This document shows, in pieces, positions 8,415 through 17,602 of a stretch of 64,000 nt of DNA. Numbering within the stretch: position 1 is the stretch's first letter; each line of letters opens with the position of its first letter. The notes under the pieces were generated by a model. The model was given only the letters and a program-made list of their open reading frames with translations, was not told the origin of the DNA and made no database searches. Source of the stretch: Sphingomonas sp. CBMAI 2297 (lineage in GTDB: Bacteria; Pseudomonadota; Alphaproteobacteria; Sphingomonadales; Sphingomonadaceae); the NCBI RefSeq assembly GCF_029870595.1, contig NZ_JAPDIR010000019.1, positions 35,041 to 99,040 on the forward strand. The letters are read 5' to 3'. Both the position numbers and the translations under genes were made by a program.

Positions 8415-9278
8415 TCAACGACCGCGCAGCCCGTCGAACACCTCGCCGAAGCCCGGCTGGTTGGCGTGCGCGATGCTGGAGCGGGCGGCCTCGATCACCA
8501 GCGGCTGCGGATGGCCGTGGAGCGAGGCGATGATGATCTGCTTCACCACGTGATAGATCGCCGAATCGGCGTCGATCACCTGCTGCAACCGGCCGGCCAG
8601 CGGGGCGACGATGCCATAGGCCAGCAGCACGCCCATGAAGGTGCCGACCAGCGCCGAGCCGATCATCGCGCCCAGGATGCTCGGCGGCTTGTCGATCGAG
8701 CCCATCGTCTTCACCACGCCGAGCACGGCGGCGACGATGCCGAGCGCCGGCAGCGCGTCGCCCAAGGACTGGAGCGTGGTCTGCGGACCCTGGACCTCGT
8801 GGTGGTGGGTCTTGATCGAGTTGTCCATCACCTCTTCGACCGCGTGCACGTCGAGCGTGCCCGACGAGACGACGACGAGGCGGAGCGTGTCGGTGATCAG
8901 GTTGATCAGCGTGTGATCGGCGAGCAGGCGCGGATATTCGGCGAAGATCGCGGAGGACTTGGGATCCTCGACATGCGGCTCGAGCGCGATCGGCCCTTCG
9001 GTCCGCAGCATCTTCATCAGCTTCGAGACGAGGAAGATCGTGTCGAGATAATCCTGCTTCTTGTACTTCGGTCCCTTCAGCACCTTGACCAGGCCGCCGC
9101 CGAGCGCCTTCAGCTCCTTCGTCGAATTGCCGATGACGAGCGCGCCCATGGCGGCGCCGCCGATGATCAGCATCTCGTGCGGGATCGCTTCGAGCACGGG
9201 GCCGAGCGCGCCGCCGGTGATCGCGAAACCACCGAAGACCATCGCGAGCAGGATGACGAGGCCGATTGCCGGAAACAT
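8415..9278 (-). CDS. motA: Flagellar motor stator protein MotA
   Basis: 287 residues with four membrane helices: two near the N-terminus (about 1-55) and two after the large cytoplasmic loop (about 165-220). The helix-3/4 region includes ALGIVAAVLGVVKTMGSIDKPP, a clear MotA hallmark containing the conserved proline. MotA pairs with MotB as the stator; the cytoplasmic loop touches FliG. The upstream gene-free stretch (9279-9552) also separates it from flgL. On the minus strand a GCCGGTAA at 9367-9360 resembles a sigma-28 -10 element, but no matching -35 is evident. Confidence 0.96.
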   Translation of the reverse strand: MFPAIGLVILLAMVFGGFAITGGALGPVLEAIPHEMLIIGGAAMGALVIGNSTKELKALGGGLVKVLKGPKYKKQDYLDTIFLVSKLMKMLRTEGPIALEPHVEDPKSSAIFAEYPRLLADHTLINLITDTLRLVVVSSGTLDVHAVEEVMDNSIKTHHHEVQGPQTTLQSLGDALPALGIVAAVLGVVKTMGSIDKPPSILGAMIGSALVGTFMGVLLAYGIVAPLAGRLQQVIDADSAIYHVVKQIIIASLHGHPQPLVIEAARSSIAHANQPGFGEVFDGLRGR

Positions 9279-9449
9279 GTGCGCGAAGAACCCCTGTTTT
9301 GACGTTTCGGTTAACGACCGCTTCGCCGTGATCTTCAGCGGAAAAACATGGTTAATTCGTTACCGGCGCGAATTATTTCGCCGTTTCGCTTGGGTTTTCG
9401 CCGGGGGCCGCCTAGCGCGAGAGCCTTGGCAAACCCTTGAAACTACGTT

Positions 9450-9477
9450 CGTCATCCCCGCGCAGGCGGGGATGACG
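9450..9477. repeat. Short palindromic repeat (CGTCATCCCCGC family)
   Basis: Perfect 12-bp arms CGTCATCCCCGC / GCGGGGATGACG with a 4-base loop, in the flgL-motA spacer. It could also weakly stop transcription from flgL. Related but longer palindromes lie at 52589-52670. Confidence 0.8.
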
Positions 9478-9552
9478 GTTGAAGGAATATGAGTCCCCCA
9501 ACCCAGCCGCGCGGCGGCAGGCGCAATCCCATTGGGCAGCGCCCGCAGGTGC

Positions 9553-10452
9553 TTACTTGATATAGTCGAACAACGAGACGCTGTTCAGCTTGGAGAAGCT
9601 GGCCTGGGTCGCCTGGAGCACGGTCAGCGTCTTCTGCAGGTTCGCCACCGCGGTGGGGATGTCGGTGTCCTCGATGCCCGAGCGGGTCGCCTCGCGCGTT
9701 TCCGCCACATCGGTGAGCCGGTCCGCCTGGAGGTCGAGCCGCGCGCCGCGCGCACCCACCGAGGCGCGGGCGAGCGCCACCGTGTCGAGCGAGGCGTTGA
9801 TCCCGTCCAGCGCCGTGGCACCGGCCGCCTGCACGTCGCCGCCCGCCTTGAGCGCGTCGGCAAGGTTGCCGAGGACCGCGAACATATCGGCGCCGGCGGG
9901 GCTGAACACCCGCTGGCCGCTGATCGTCGGCTGGATGCTCTCGCCGTCGCCGATCGGGATCGCGGAGGGCTCGCCGGTGCCGGCGAAGCTGATCGAGCCG
10001 TCGACGTTCTTCACATAGGCGGTGTCGCCGGTCGCGCCGCCGAACAGCGGCTGGCCGCGAATATCGTCCTTGGTGTTGGCGAGCGCGAACAGCGTGTCGC
10101 GGATCGAGCTCAGCTCCGCGCCGATCGACGCGCGATCCGAGTTCGAAAGCGTGTCGTTCTTGGCGCGGGTCGCGAGCTCCAGGGCGCGCTGCAGCTGCGT
10201 CTCGACGCTCTCGAGCGTCTGGTCGGTCTGCGAGACCACGCCCTGGGCGACCGTGATGTTCGCCTTGTAGGTGGCGTCGGCGGTGGTGGCGCGCTGGATC
10301 TGCTGCAGCTTGATATAGGCCGCCGCGTCCGAGACCGCGGTCACGCCCAGCTTGGTCGTGGCGATCTGGGTCTGGGTCTTGTCGGCCTCGGCGGTGAGCT
10401 GGGTCATCAGCGACACCGGCCGGCTGTACATCTGCGAAGTGGAGATGCGCAT
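9553..10452 (-). CDS. flgL: Flagellar hook-filament junction protein FlgL
   Basis: 299 residues with flagellin-like ends: an N-terminal D0/D1 helix (MRISTSQMYSRPVSLMTQL) and a C-terminal helix ending in LNSVSLFDYIK. FlgL is the second junction protein, stacked on FlgK, onto which the filament grows. It is the last gene of the flgB-to-flgL operon, 6 bases beyond flgK. The order flgK-flgL and the size agree with the family. The protein is alanine- and threonine-rich and has no cysteine, as usual for exported axial proteins. Confidence 0.93.
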   Translation of the reverse strand: MRISTSQMYSRPVSLMTQLTAEADKTQTQIATTKLGVTAVSDAAAYIKLQQIQRATTADATYKANITVAQGVVSQTDQTLESVETQLQRALELATRAKNDTLSNSDRASIGAELSSIRDTLFALANTKDDIRGQPLFGGATGDTAYVKNVDGSISFAGTGEPSAIPIGDGESIQPTISGQRVFSPAGADMFAVLGNLADALKAGGDVQAAGATALDGINASLDTVALARASVGARGARLDLQADRLTDVAETREATRSGIEDTDIPTAVANLQKTLTVLQATQASFSKLNSVSLFDYIK

Positions 10453-10458
10453 GATCGT

Positions 10459-11802
10459 TTACCTGATATCGAGGAGCGATTGCAGCGTCTCGCGCGCGAT
10501 CTGGATCACGCGGGTGGACGCCTGATAGGCCTGTTGGAAGCGCATCAGGTCGACCGCCTCCTCGTCGATGTTCACGCCGCTCACCGAATCGCGCGCCGAG
10601 ACGGCGGCGTCGCGGATCGCGGTCTGCGCGTCGGCCACGCTGTTGCGGCCCGAAAGCGCCGCGCCATTGGCCGCGGTGAGATCGGTCACGCCCTGCTCGA
10701 ACTTGCCGCTGGTGCGCAGCGCGTCGAAGCCGGCGAGGTTGCTGTTGTCGCGCTGGCCCGCGCCCGCCGCCGCCGCGGCGATCCCGCGCGGGTCGGTCAT
10801 GACCGTGCCGAGCTGATAGGCGGGGTCGCCCACCGTGAAGATCGGCTGGCCGGCATTGCCCTGCAGGTCGCTGCCCGCCGCCTGGACGGCATTGACGCCC
10901 TCGGCGAAATCCCTGGCCATCTGGCTGATCTGGTCGCGGGCCGCCGCGATGCGCCCGCCGCTCTCGGCGATGCCGGCGAGCGCGCCGCCGCCCGGCGACA
11001 TCGGCTGGACCTGGCCGCTGCTCTGCTTGACCGCGAAGGAGAAGGCGCCCTCGTCGTTGCTCACCTGCGTGACCTGGGCCGCCTGCGCGCCCTCGACCAG
11101 CAGCGGGCCGGTATTGCCGCCGGCGTGCACGGTGGCCCGGCCGTAATTGTCGAAGCTCACCGTCACGTCGGTCAGCGCGCTCATCTGCTCGAGCATCTGG
11201 TCGCGCTGGTCGAGCAGCGCGGCCTGGCCGGCGGTGCCGTCACTGGCGCGCGCCAGGCCGGCATTCACCTTGGCGAGGCTGGCCGAAAGGTTGTTGAGCT
11301 GCGTCACCGCGGTCTCGGCCGAGGCCTTGAGATCGGTCATCGCGCCGTCGAGCGCCTTGCCGGTGGCGCCGAAGGCGGCGGCGACGCCGGCGGCATTCTC
11401 CAGCATCGTCGCGCGCGCGGGCAGCGCGGTCGGGTCCGCCGCCACGGCCTTGGCCGAAGTGAAGAAGGCGGTGAGCTGGTCGCCCAGCTTGTTCTGGGTG
11501 AGGCTGCTGTCGATCCGCCCGAGCCAGGTGGCGCCGGCGAGAGTGCGGGCGAGATCGGAGCTCGCGCTGCGTACTTCGGTCGCCTTGAAGGCGTCGGCCG
11601 CGCGCGTGACGCCGCCGACATTGGCGCCCAGGCCCGAATTGATCGCGCCGGTATTGCCGCCGGTCGCGACGACTTCGCGGACCGTGGCGACGCGGCGCGA
11701 ATAGCCCGCGGTCGCGGCATTGGCGATATTGTCCGACGTGGTGGCGAGCGCCGACTGATAGGCGCGGGCGCCGCTGGCGCCGATCGAGAGCAGGTCGGTC
11801 AT
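10459..11802 (-). CDS. flgK: Flagellar hook-associated protein FlgK (HAP1)
   Basis: 447 residues, shorter than the roughly 540 of enteric FlgK, mainly through a smaller variable middle domain. The N-terminal motif (SALATTSDNIANAATAGYSRR) is the rod/hook-family signature. The C-terminus (VNIDEEAVDLMRFQQAYQASTRVIQ) is the matching helix that packs against it. It caps the hook and joins it to FlgL. Its ATG overlaps the stop of the flgJ gene by four bases. Confidence 0.95.
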   Translation of the reverse strand: MTDLLSIGASGARAYQSALATTSDNIANAATAGYSRRVATVREVVATGGNTGAINSGLGANVGGVTRAADAFKATEVRSASSDLARTLAGATWLGRIDSSLTQNKLGDQLTAFFTSAKAVAADPTALPARATMLENAAGVAAAFGATGKALDGAMTDLKASAETAVTQLNNLSASLAKVNAGLARASDGTAGQAALLDQRDQMLEQMSALTDVTVSFDNYGRATVHAGGNTGPLLVEGAQAAQVTQVSNDEGAFSFAVKQSSGQVQPMSPGGGALAGIAESGGRIAAARDQISQMARDFAEGVNAVQAAGSDLQGNAGQPIFTVGDPAYQLGTVMTDPRGIAAAAAGAGQRDNSNLAGFDALRTSGKFEQGVTDLTAANGAALSGRNSVADAQTAIRDAAVSARDSVSGVNIDEEAVDLMRFQQAYQASTRVIQIARETLQSLLDIR

Positions 11803-12155
11803 TTGACGGTGCCTCCGTTCGTCGCGGCCGGCGCGGCATCCGGTGCGGGCGCCGTTTCGGTCTTGAGGTTCCTGGCCAGGAAGGCGGTCATCGCCTTGCC
11901 GATCCCGATCGGGGCGTGCACGGCCATGCTCTGGGCGAGCTGCTGGTCCTGCATGTCGCGGAACTGGTCCTCGCCCTTGCTGTCGAACAGCCCGTCGCCC
12001 AGCCTGGCCTGGCGCATCGACTTCAGCATCATGCCCGTGAAGACCGCCTCGAAGCGCTGGCCGGCGGCTTCGAGATTCTCCTTGGACGCCAGGCGCGACG
12101 TGTCGGTCGACACGCCGCCCGACGGGCTGCCGATGGGGCCGAGCAGCTTGCTCAC
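11799..12155 (-). CDS. flgJ: Rod-binding protein FlgJ, N-terminal-domain-only form
   Basis: 118 residues, corresponding to the rod-binding N-terminal half of enteric FlgJ; the peptidoglycan-hydrolase half is absent. The segment FEAVFTGMMLKSMRQARLGDGLFDS and the following FRDMQDQQLAQSMA helix match the FlgJ rod-cap domain. It acts as the rod cap or scaffold during rod export. The muramidase role could be taken by the lytic-transglycosylase-domain protein at 21082-21969. Its ATG overlaps the flgI stop. Confidence 0.9.
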   Translation of the reverse strand: MSKLLGPIGSPSGGVSTDTSRLASKENLEAAGQRFEAVFTGMMLKSMRQARLGDGLFDSKGEDQFRDMQDQQLAQSMAVHAPIGIGKAMTAFLARNLKTETAPAPDAAPAATNGGTVK

Positions 12156-13264
12156 AGGACGATCAGCTCCGCCTTGAGCGCGCCGGCTTCCTTGAGCGCC
12201 TCGAGGATGGCGACGAGGTCCGCCGGCGACGCGCCGATCGCGTTCACCGCCTTGACGACGTCGGAAAGCTTCGGGCCCGGTGCCATCAGGAACATGGGTC
12301 GCTTCTCCTCTTCGACGCCCAGCGTGCTGTGCTGCTCGGTGCGGGTCTCGCCCTTGCTGAACGGCGCGGGCTGGCTGACACGCTGGTTCTCATCAATACG
12401 AACGGTCAGTTTACCATGGGTTACCGCGGCGGGGCTGACGCGGACGGCGGAGTTGATCACCACCGTGCCGGTGCGCGCGTTGACGATCACCTTGGCGGGG
12501 GCTTCCGCCGCCTCGACGGTGAGGTTCTCGACTTCGCTCATCAGCTCGGCGCGCACGTCGCGGCCCGCGGGGGCCTGGATGGCGATCGAGACGCCGTCGA
12601 TCGCGCGGGCGCGGCCGGTGCCGAAGCGCAGGTTGATCGCGTCCTGCACGCGCTGCGCCGTGGTGAAGTCGGCACGGGCGAGGTTGAAGGTGAGGAACGG
12701 CGACCTGTCGAAGCCGGTATCGACCGTGCGCTCGACCGTGGCCCCTTCCGGGATGCGGCCCGACGACGGCGTGTTGACGACGATCTTCGAGCCGTCGGCC
12801 CCCTCGGCGCCCAGGCCGCCGACCGCGAGGTTGCCCTGCGCCATCGCATAGATCTGGCCGTCGGCGCCCTGAAGCGGGGTGAGGATCAGCGTGCCGCCGC
12901 GCAGCGACTTGGCCTTGCCCATCGACGAGACGGTGATGTCGAGCTTCTGGCCCGGCTTGGCGAAGGGCGGCAGCTCGGCGGTGATCATCACCACCGCGGC
13001 GTTCTTCAGGCCCGGCGCCACGCCCTGGGGCAGCTGCAGCCCGAAGCGCGAGGCGACGCCCTTCATCGACTGGACGGTATATTCCAGATTGTCGTCGCCC
13101 GTGCCCGGCAGGCCGACGACGATGCCATAGCCCGTGAGCTGGTTGGTGCGGATGCCCTGGAAGCCGCCCAGGTCCTTCACGCGCTGGGCGTGCGCCGCGG
13201 GAACGGCGGCGGCGCCAAGAGTAATTGCCGCCAGGGCGGCGAGGGCGAGGAAGCGGCGGATCAT
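12152..13264 (-). CDS. flgI: Flagellar P-ring protein FlgI
   Basis: 370 residues with a cleavable signal peptide (through PAAHA, about residue 26). The mature start RVKDLGGFQGIRTNQLTGYGIVVGLPGTGD is a hallmark of FlgI, as is LAILEALKEAGALKAELIVL at the end. FlgI polymerises in the periplasm around the rod as the P ring. Size and motif agreement are close to textbook. Spacing to flgH is 14 bases. Confidence 0.97.
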   Translation of the reverse strand: MIRRFLALAALAAITLGAAAVPAAHAQRVKDLGGFQGIRTNQLTGYGIVVGLPGTGDDNLEYTVQSMKGVASRFGLQLPQGVAPGLKNAAVVMITAELPPFAKPGQKLDITVSSMGKAKSLRGGTLILTPLQGADGQIYAMAQGNLAVGGLGAEGADGSKIVVNTPSSGRIPEGATVERTVDTGFDRSPFLTFNLARADFTTAQRVQDAINLRFGTGRARAIDGVSIAIQAPAGRDVRAELMSEVENLTVEAAEAPAKVIVNARTGTVVINSAVRVSPAAVTHGKLTVRIDENQRVSQPAPFSKGETRTEQHSTLGVEEEKRPMFLMAPGPKLSDVVKAVNAIGASPADLVAILEALKEAGALKAELIVL

Positions 13265-13278
13265 GTCTCTGCTCCGGC

Positions 13279-13974
13279 TTAGAAGGGGCTGATCGCGGAG
13301 AAGAACCGGCTCAGCCAGCCCTGGCGGCTGGCGCGGGCGACGTCGCCCTTGCCGGTATAGGCGATGCGGGCATCGGCGACGCGGGTCGACAGCACGCGAT
13401 TGTTCGCGTCGATATCGGCGGTGCGCACCAGGCCCTTGATCTGGACGAACTCGTCTCCCCGGTTGAGCGTCACCCGCTTCTGGCCCTGCACCAGCATCGT
13501 GCCGTTGGGATAGACCGCAGCGACGGTGACGCTGATCTCGCCGGAGAGCGCATTGGCCTGGTCGGCCGTGCCGGTGCCGTTGAAGTTGCGCTTGCCGCTC
13601 ACGCTGGCATCGCTTTCCTTGAACAGCGAGAGCGCGCCGGTGGTGGGCGGCGTGAGGCCGAAGCCGCCGCCGCTGTCGAGCTTGGTGCCCGCCGATTTGG
13701 ACGCAGCGGTCTTCTCGACCAGCAGGATCGTCAGCGGATCGCCGACGCGGCGGGCGCGCATGCCCTCGTAGAGCGCGGCATAGCCGTCGCCCGCCTGGAA
13801 GATGCCGCCATTGGCGGGCGGCTGGACGGCGACCGGCGCGGGCAGCGTCGCGGAGAAATCCTCCGGCTGCTTCTTCTTGCCGATGCCGAGGAACTGCGCC
13901 TGGGCGGGCGTCGCGGCGAAGGCGAGCCCGGCGGCGAGCAGCGTGGCGGCGGCGAGGGCGTGGAGATGCTTCAT
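13279..13974 (-). CDS. flgH: Flagellar L-ring protein FlgH (no lipobox cysteine)
   Basis: 231 residues with an N-terminal signal sequence ending in ATPAQAQ. FlgH forms the outer-membrane L ring around the rod. The body contains the ring-protein segments VGDPLTILLVEKTAASKSAGT and LVQGQKRVTLNRGDEFVQIKGLVR, and DIDANNRVLSTRVADARI. The enteric protein is a lipoprotein with an acylated cysteine. Here I find no cysteine at all in the protein, so lipidation at the usual site is not possible from this start. It lies between flgI and flgG in the expected order. Confidence 0.95.
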   Translation of the reverse strand: MKHLHALAAATLLAAGLAFAATPAQAQFLGIGKKKQPEDFSATLPAPVAVQPPANGGIFQAGDGYAALYEGMRARRVGDPLTILLVEKTAASKSAGTKLDSGGGFGLTPPTTGALSLFKESDASVSGKRNFNGTGTADQANALSGEISVTVAAVYPNGTMLVQGQKRVTLNRGDEFVQIKGLVRTADIDANNRVLSTRVADARIAYTGKGDVARASRQGWLSRFFSAISPF

Positions 13975-13983
13975 GATCCGCCC

Positions 13984-14772
13984 TCAGATGTTCTGGTTGA
14001 CATATTTGAGCATCTCGTCGGTCGCCGAGATCATCTTCGAGTTCACCTCATAGGCGCGCTGGGTCTCGATCATATCGACCAGCTCCTCGACGACGTTGAC
14101 GTTCGAGCCTTCGAGCATGCCCTGGCGGATCGTGCCGCGGCCATCGATGCCGGCATTGCCGAGCGCGACGGTGCCGCTCGCCGGCGTCTCGATCAGGTAA
14201 TTGTCGCCGACGGCCTGGAGCCCCGCCGGATTGGGGAAGCTCGCCACCTGGATCTGGCCGATCTGGGTAAGGTCGGTCTGGTTCGGCATCTGGGCCGAGA
14301 CGGTGCCGTCGCTGCCGACGGTGACCGAGATCGCGCCTTCGGGAATGGTGACGCCGGGCATCACCTGATAGCCCTCGGCCGTGACCAGCTGCCCCTCGGC
14401 CGAGCGCGAGAAATTGCCCGCCCGGGTATAGCCCAGGCCGCCGCCGGGCAGCTGGATCTGGAAATAGCCATTGCCGTCGATCGCCATGTCGAGGCCGTTG
14501 CCCGTGGTCTGGAGCGAGCCCTGCGTCTCGAGCCGCTGCGTGCCCTGGATGCGCACGCCGGTGCCCAGGTTCAGGCCGGTCGCGTATTTGGTCTCCGCGG
14601 TCGAGGCGGCGCCGGGCGCGGTGACGACCTGATAGGCGAGCGTCTCGAAGCTGGCGCGGTCCTTCTTGAACGCCGTGGTGTTCACGTTCGCCAGATTGTT
14701 CGAGATGACCCGCATGCGCGTATCCTGGGCGTCGAGGCCCGTGCGCGCGATGTGCAGTGCTGCCGATCCCAT
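13984..14772 (-). CDS. flgG: Distal rod protein FlgG
   Basis: 262 residues, the family size. The start (MGSAALHIARTGLDAQDTRMRVISNNLANVNTTAF) holds the flagellar rod-family N-terminal motif, and the end (EELVDMIETQRAYEVNSKMI) the paired C-terminal helix. FlgG makes the distal rod between the MS ring and hook. Cysteine-free, exported by the flagellar apparatus. The neighbour flgF follows with a 14-base gap; the two are paralogues, FlgG being the one nearest flgH. Confidence 0.96.
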   Translation of the reverse strand: MGSAALHIARTGLDAQDTRMRVISNNLANVNTTAFKKDRASFETLAYQVVTAPGAASTAETKYATGLNLGTGVRIQGTQRLETQGSLQTTGNGLDMAIDGNGYFQIQLPGGGLGYTRAGNFSRSAEGQLVTAEGYQVMPGVTIPEGAISVTVGSDGTVSAQMPNQTDLTQIGQIQVASFPNPAGLQAVGDNYLIETPASGTVALGNAGIDGRGTIRQGMLEGSNVNVVEELVDMIETQRAYEVNSKMISATDEMLKYVNQNI

Positions 14773-14786
14773 GTTCTAACTCCTCA

Positions 14787-15530
14787 TCAGGACGGCATCC
14801 GCATCAGCGATGCGGTGCTCTCGTCCATGTTCTTGGCTTCCTTGAGCAGGTTGGCCTGCACTTCGTAGGCGCGCTGGTTCTCGATCATGTCGACCAGCGC
14901 CTGCGTCAGGTTCACGTTCGACTGCTCGAGCGAACCGGAAGTCACCTTGGCGTCCATGTCCTCGGGCAGCACGCCGCCGCCCTTCACATGGAGAAGATTG
15001 TCGAGCCCCTTGGCGGTCTGGCTGCCGCCGGTGCTCGCCAGCTTGATCTTGCCGACTTCCTGGGGCTGGGTCGGGTCGCCGCCGCGCGGCACGATCGAGA
15101 TTGTGCCGTCCTCGGAGATGCTGATCCGGTCGGCGGGCGGCACGGTGATGGGGCCCCCCGACCCCATCACCGGGAAACCGTCGCCGGTTTCCAGCACGCC
15201 CGAGGGCGCGATCCGGAGATCGCCACGCCTCGTATAGGCTTCGGTGCCGTCGGTCGCCTGGACCGCGATCCAGGCGTCGCCGTTCACCGCGACGTCGAGC
15301 GGGTTGCCGGTCTGGACCATCGTGCCCTTCGAGCGGTCGAAGTCGTTGACTTCCTCCGCCGCCATCTGGCGCGAATCCATGCCGGTGCCCTGCAGGACCA
15401 GCCGGTCGAAGCTGACGCGCTCGGCGCGGAAGCCGATGGTCGAGGCGTTCGCGATGTTGTTCGCGATCGTCGCCTGCGACTGCATCTGGCTCCTGAGCCC
15501 GGACATCGCGGTATAGACAAGCCGGTCCAT
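14787..15530 (-). CDS. flgF: Proximal rod protein FlgF
   Basis: 247 residues, a paralogue of FlgG with the same N-terminal motif (MQSQATIANNIANASTIGFRAERV) and C-terminal helix (QALVDMIENQRAYEVQANLL). The assignment as FlgF rather than FlgG comes from gene order (flgE-flgF-flgG-flgH) and its shorter length. It forms part of the proximal rod. Its start overlaps no other gene; 26 bases separate it from flgE. Confidence 0.94.
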   Translation of the reverse strand: MDRLVYTAMSGLRSQMQSQATIANNIANASTIGFRAERVSFDRLVLQGTGMDSRQMAAEEVNDFDRSKGTMVQTGNPLDVAVNGDAWIAVQATDGTEAYTRRGDLRIAPSGVLETGDGFPVMGSGGPITVPPADRISISEDGTISIVPRGGDPTQPQEVGKIKLASTGGSQTAKGLDNLLHVKGGGVLPEDMDAKVTSGSLEQSNVNLTQALVDMIENQRAYEVQANLLKEAKNMDESTASLMRMPS

Positions 15531-15556
15531 TGCTTACTCCTCCTCAGCCGATCCGA

Positions 15557-16864
15557 TCAGCTGCGGATGTTGAAGATCGTCTGGGACATCTGGCTTGCGG
15601 TATCGAGCGCCTTGGCATTCGCCTGGAAGTTGCGCTGCGCCGCGATCAGATTGACCAGCTCTTCGGTGATGTCGACGTTCGAGCGCTCGATCGCGCCCGA
15701 CATCAGCCCGCCGAAGCCGTTGGTGCCCGGCTCGCCCAGGCGGGCATCGCCCGAGAAGCCGGTGGCCGCCCAGGTCGAGTTGCCGAGCTGGCGCAGGCCC
15801 GCATTGTTGGTGAAGCTGGCGAGCACGACCTTGCCCAGCGCCTGGGTGTCGCCGTTCGAGAAGCTGGCGGTCACGGTGCCGTCATCGGCGATCGTCACGC
15901 CCTCGATCTGGCCGACGGGCGAGCCGTCCTGCTTGGTCGAGTTGAGGCTGAACGGCGAGCTCACCTGGGTGGTGCCCTGGGTCAGGTCGAGCTTGAGCAC
16001 CTGCTCCGAAGTCGCGCCCGGCGCCAGGAAGCCCATGAAGGTGATCGGCGTGGTCGGCTCGGACAGCTTGCCGGTGCTGTCGAACTTCAGCTCGAACTGC
16101 TTCATCGTGGTGGGATCGTCGCCGGCATTGAGCTGCTGGTCGCCGACGAACGAATAGACTTTCCAGGTGCTGGTCGCGTCGCTGTCGGTCGGCTTGGTCT
16201 CGCGGACGAAATAGTTGGTCAGCGTCAGCGCGTTGCCGTTCGCGTCATAGACCGTCGTCTGGACCGACTGGTTGTAGGTGGTCGGGTCGAAACGGTCGAA
16301 CTTGTAGCCGGCGCTCTCGAACTTGGGGTTGGTCGAGGGGATCGCCGAGCCGGCATTGAGGTTGAGGCCGAGCTTGACGTTCTCGGTCGCCTGGGGCGTG
16401 CCGCTGGTCTGGGGCAGGCGCAGGCTCACCGTCGAGGACAGGCCGGTCGCGACCACCGCGCCCGAGCCGTCCACCGGATAGACCTGCAGCTTGTTGCCCT
16501 GCGCGTCGACCACATAGCGATCGGCATCGACCTGGAAGCTGCCGTTGCGGGTATAGGCAACGCCATTGCCGCTCTTCTCGTCGCCCTTGACGATGAAGAA
16601 GCCATCGCCCGAGATCGCGACGTCGAGCGAGGAAGACGACTGGGTGAAGCCGCCCTGGCCGAACTGCTGGCGCACCGCCTTCACGACCACGCCCGAGCCG
16701 ACCATCTGGGTCGGGTTCATGTTGGCGGTCGACGCGATGACGTCGGCGAACTGGGTGGTGCTCTTCTTGAAGCCGTTGGTCTGCACGTTCGCGAGATTGT
16801 GCGAGATCGTCGACATGTCGGTCTGCGCTGCCTGCAGGCCGGAGAGCGAGGTGAAGAAGGACAT
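15557..16864 (-). CDS. flgE: Flagellar hook protein FlgE
   Basis: 435 residues, of the size usual for FlgE. The N-terminus MSFFTSLSGLQAAQTDMSTISHNLANVQTNGFK is the hook-protein signature, and the C-terminus EELVNLIAAQRNFQANAKALDTASQMSQTIFN the matching helix. The middle (about 120-330) is the variable surface region. FlgE polymerises into the hook. It follows flgD, whose product caps the growing hook. Confidence 0.97.
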   Translation of the reverse strand: MSFFTSLSGLQAAQTDMSTISHNLANVQTNGFKKSTTQFADVIASTANMNPTQMVGSGVVVKAVRQQFGQGGFTQSSSSLDVAISGDGFFIVKGDEKSGNGVAYTRNGSFQVDADRYVVDAQGNKLQVYPVDGSGAVVATGLSSTVSLRLPQTSGTPQATENVKLGLNLNAGSAIPSTNPKFESAGYKFDRFDPTTYNQSVQTTVYDANGNALTLTNYFVRETKPTDSDATSTWKVYSFVGDQQLNAGDDPTTMKQFELKFDSTGKLSEPTTPITFMGFLAPGATSEQVLKLDLTQGTTQVSSPFSLNSTKQDGSPVGQIEGVTIADDGTVTASFSNGDTQALGKVVLASFTNNAGLRQLGNSTWAATGFSGDARLGEPGTNGFGGLMSGAIERSNVDITEELVNLIAAQRNFQANAKALDTASQMSQTIFNIRS

Positions 16865-16892
16865 TTTCCGTTACTCCGTGGAAAAAATGGAT

Positions 16893-17600
16893 TCAGCCGA
16901 CCTGCCAGACGGCGTCGGTGGACACGTTGCCGATGCCCGGAAGCGTGAGGACGGGCTTGCCGTCGGATCCCATCGAGACGGCCGTGACCGGCGCCCAGAC
17001 CAGCGGATAGGCCTTGACGCTGCCGGTGCCGTTGGTGGCGGTGACGCTGACCGTGAAGGGGCCCGCGCCGGCACTTTCGCCGGCATCGGTCTTGCCGTCC
17101 CAGTCCCAGGCGACCGCGCCCTTGCCTTCCTTGCCCATCTCGATCGTCTTCAGCGTGTTGCCGTTCTGATCCTTGATGGTGACGGAGACGTTGGTCGCGT
17201 CCTTGTCGAGCGCCACGGCGCCCGCCAGGCCGCCGCTGGTGCGCGGATAGGCGGTCGATCCCTGGACGAGCACGTTCTTGCCGACATAGCCGAGCGCGTC
17301 GTTGAGCGTGCCGCCGTTCAGCTTGCTGGCGATCGACTTCAGCGTCGAGCTCATCTCGGTGATGCCCGAGAGCGACGAGAACTGCGCCATCTGGGCGACC
17401 ATCTGGCTGTTGTCGACCGGCTGGAACGGATCCTGGTTCTTCAGCTGGGCGGTCATCAGCGCCAGGAAGTCGGAGACGTTCATGTCGGTCTTGCCGAGCC
17501 GGGACGTGTCCTTCGTGTCGAGCGTGGTGCCGCTCGTCGTGCTCGTCTTGTTGTACCGGGAGATGCCCAGCCCGGCGAGGGTGTTGTCGAAGTCACTCAT
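16893..17600 (-). CDS. flgD: Flagellar hook-capping protein FlgD
   Basis: 235 residues. The FlgD hallmark is DFLALMTAQLKNQDPFQPVDNSQMVAQMAQFS (about residues 44-75), followed by a FlgD-like beta-sandwich with VSVTIKDQNGNTLKTIEMG and a short C-terminal tail. FlgD caps and assists hook growth and is later displaced by FlgK. It is co-directional with flgC, with 2 bases between them. Confidence 0.96.
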   Translation of the reverse strand: MSDFDNTLAGLGISRYNKTSTTSGTTLDTKDTSRLGKTDMNVSDFLALMTAQLKNQDPFQPVDNSQMVAQMAQFSSLSGITEMSSTLKSIASKLNGGTLNDALGYVGKNVLVQGSTAYPRTSGGLAGAVALDKDATNVSVTIKDQNGNTLKTIEMGKEGKGAVAWDWDGKTDAGESAGAGPFTVSVTATNGTGSVKAYPLVWAPVTAVSMGSDGKPVLTLPGIGNVSTDAVWQVG

Positions 17601-17602
17601 GA

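Noticed and set aside
9360..9367. GCCGGTAA (minus strand) resembling a sigma-28 -10 ahead of motA.
   Set aside because: No TAAA-type -35 at the right distance; too weak to call.
9425..9446. TTGGCAAACCCTTGAAAC on the plus strand, similar to a sigma-54 site.
   Set aside because: The GC doublet is absent at the -12 position and no plus-strand gene follows it.
9532..12177. An 881-codon plus-strand open frame across the flgL-flgK-flgJ genes.
   Set aside because: Shadow of three genuine minus-strand flagellar genes; composition is not protein-like.
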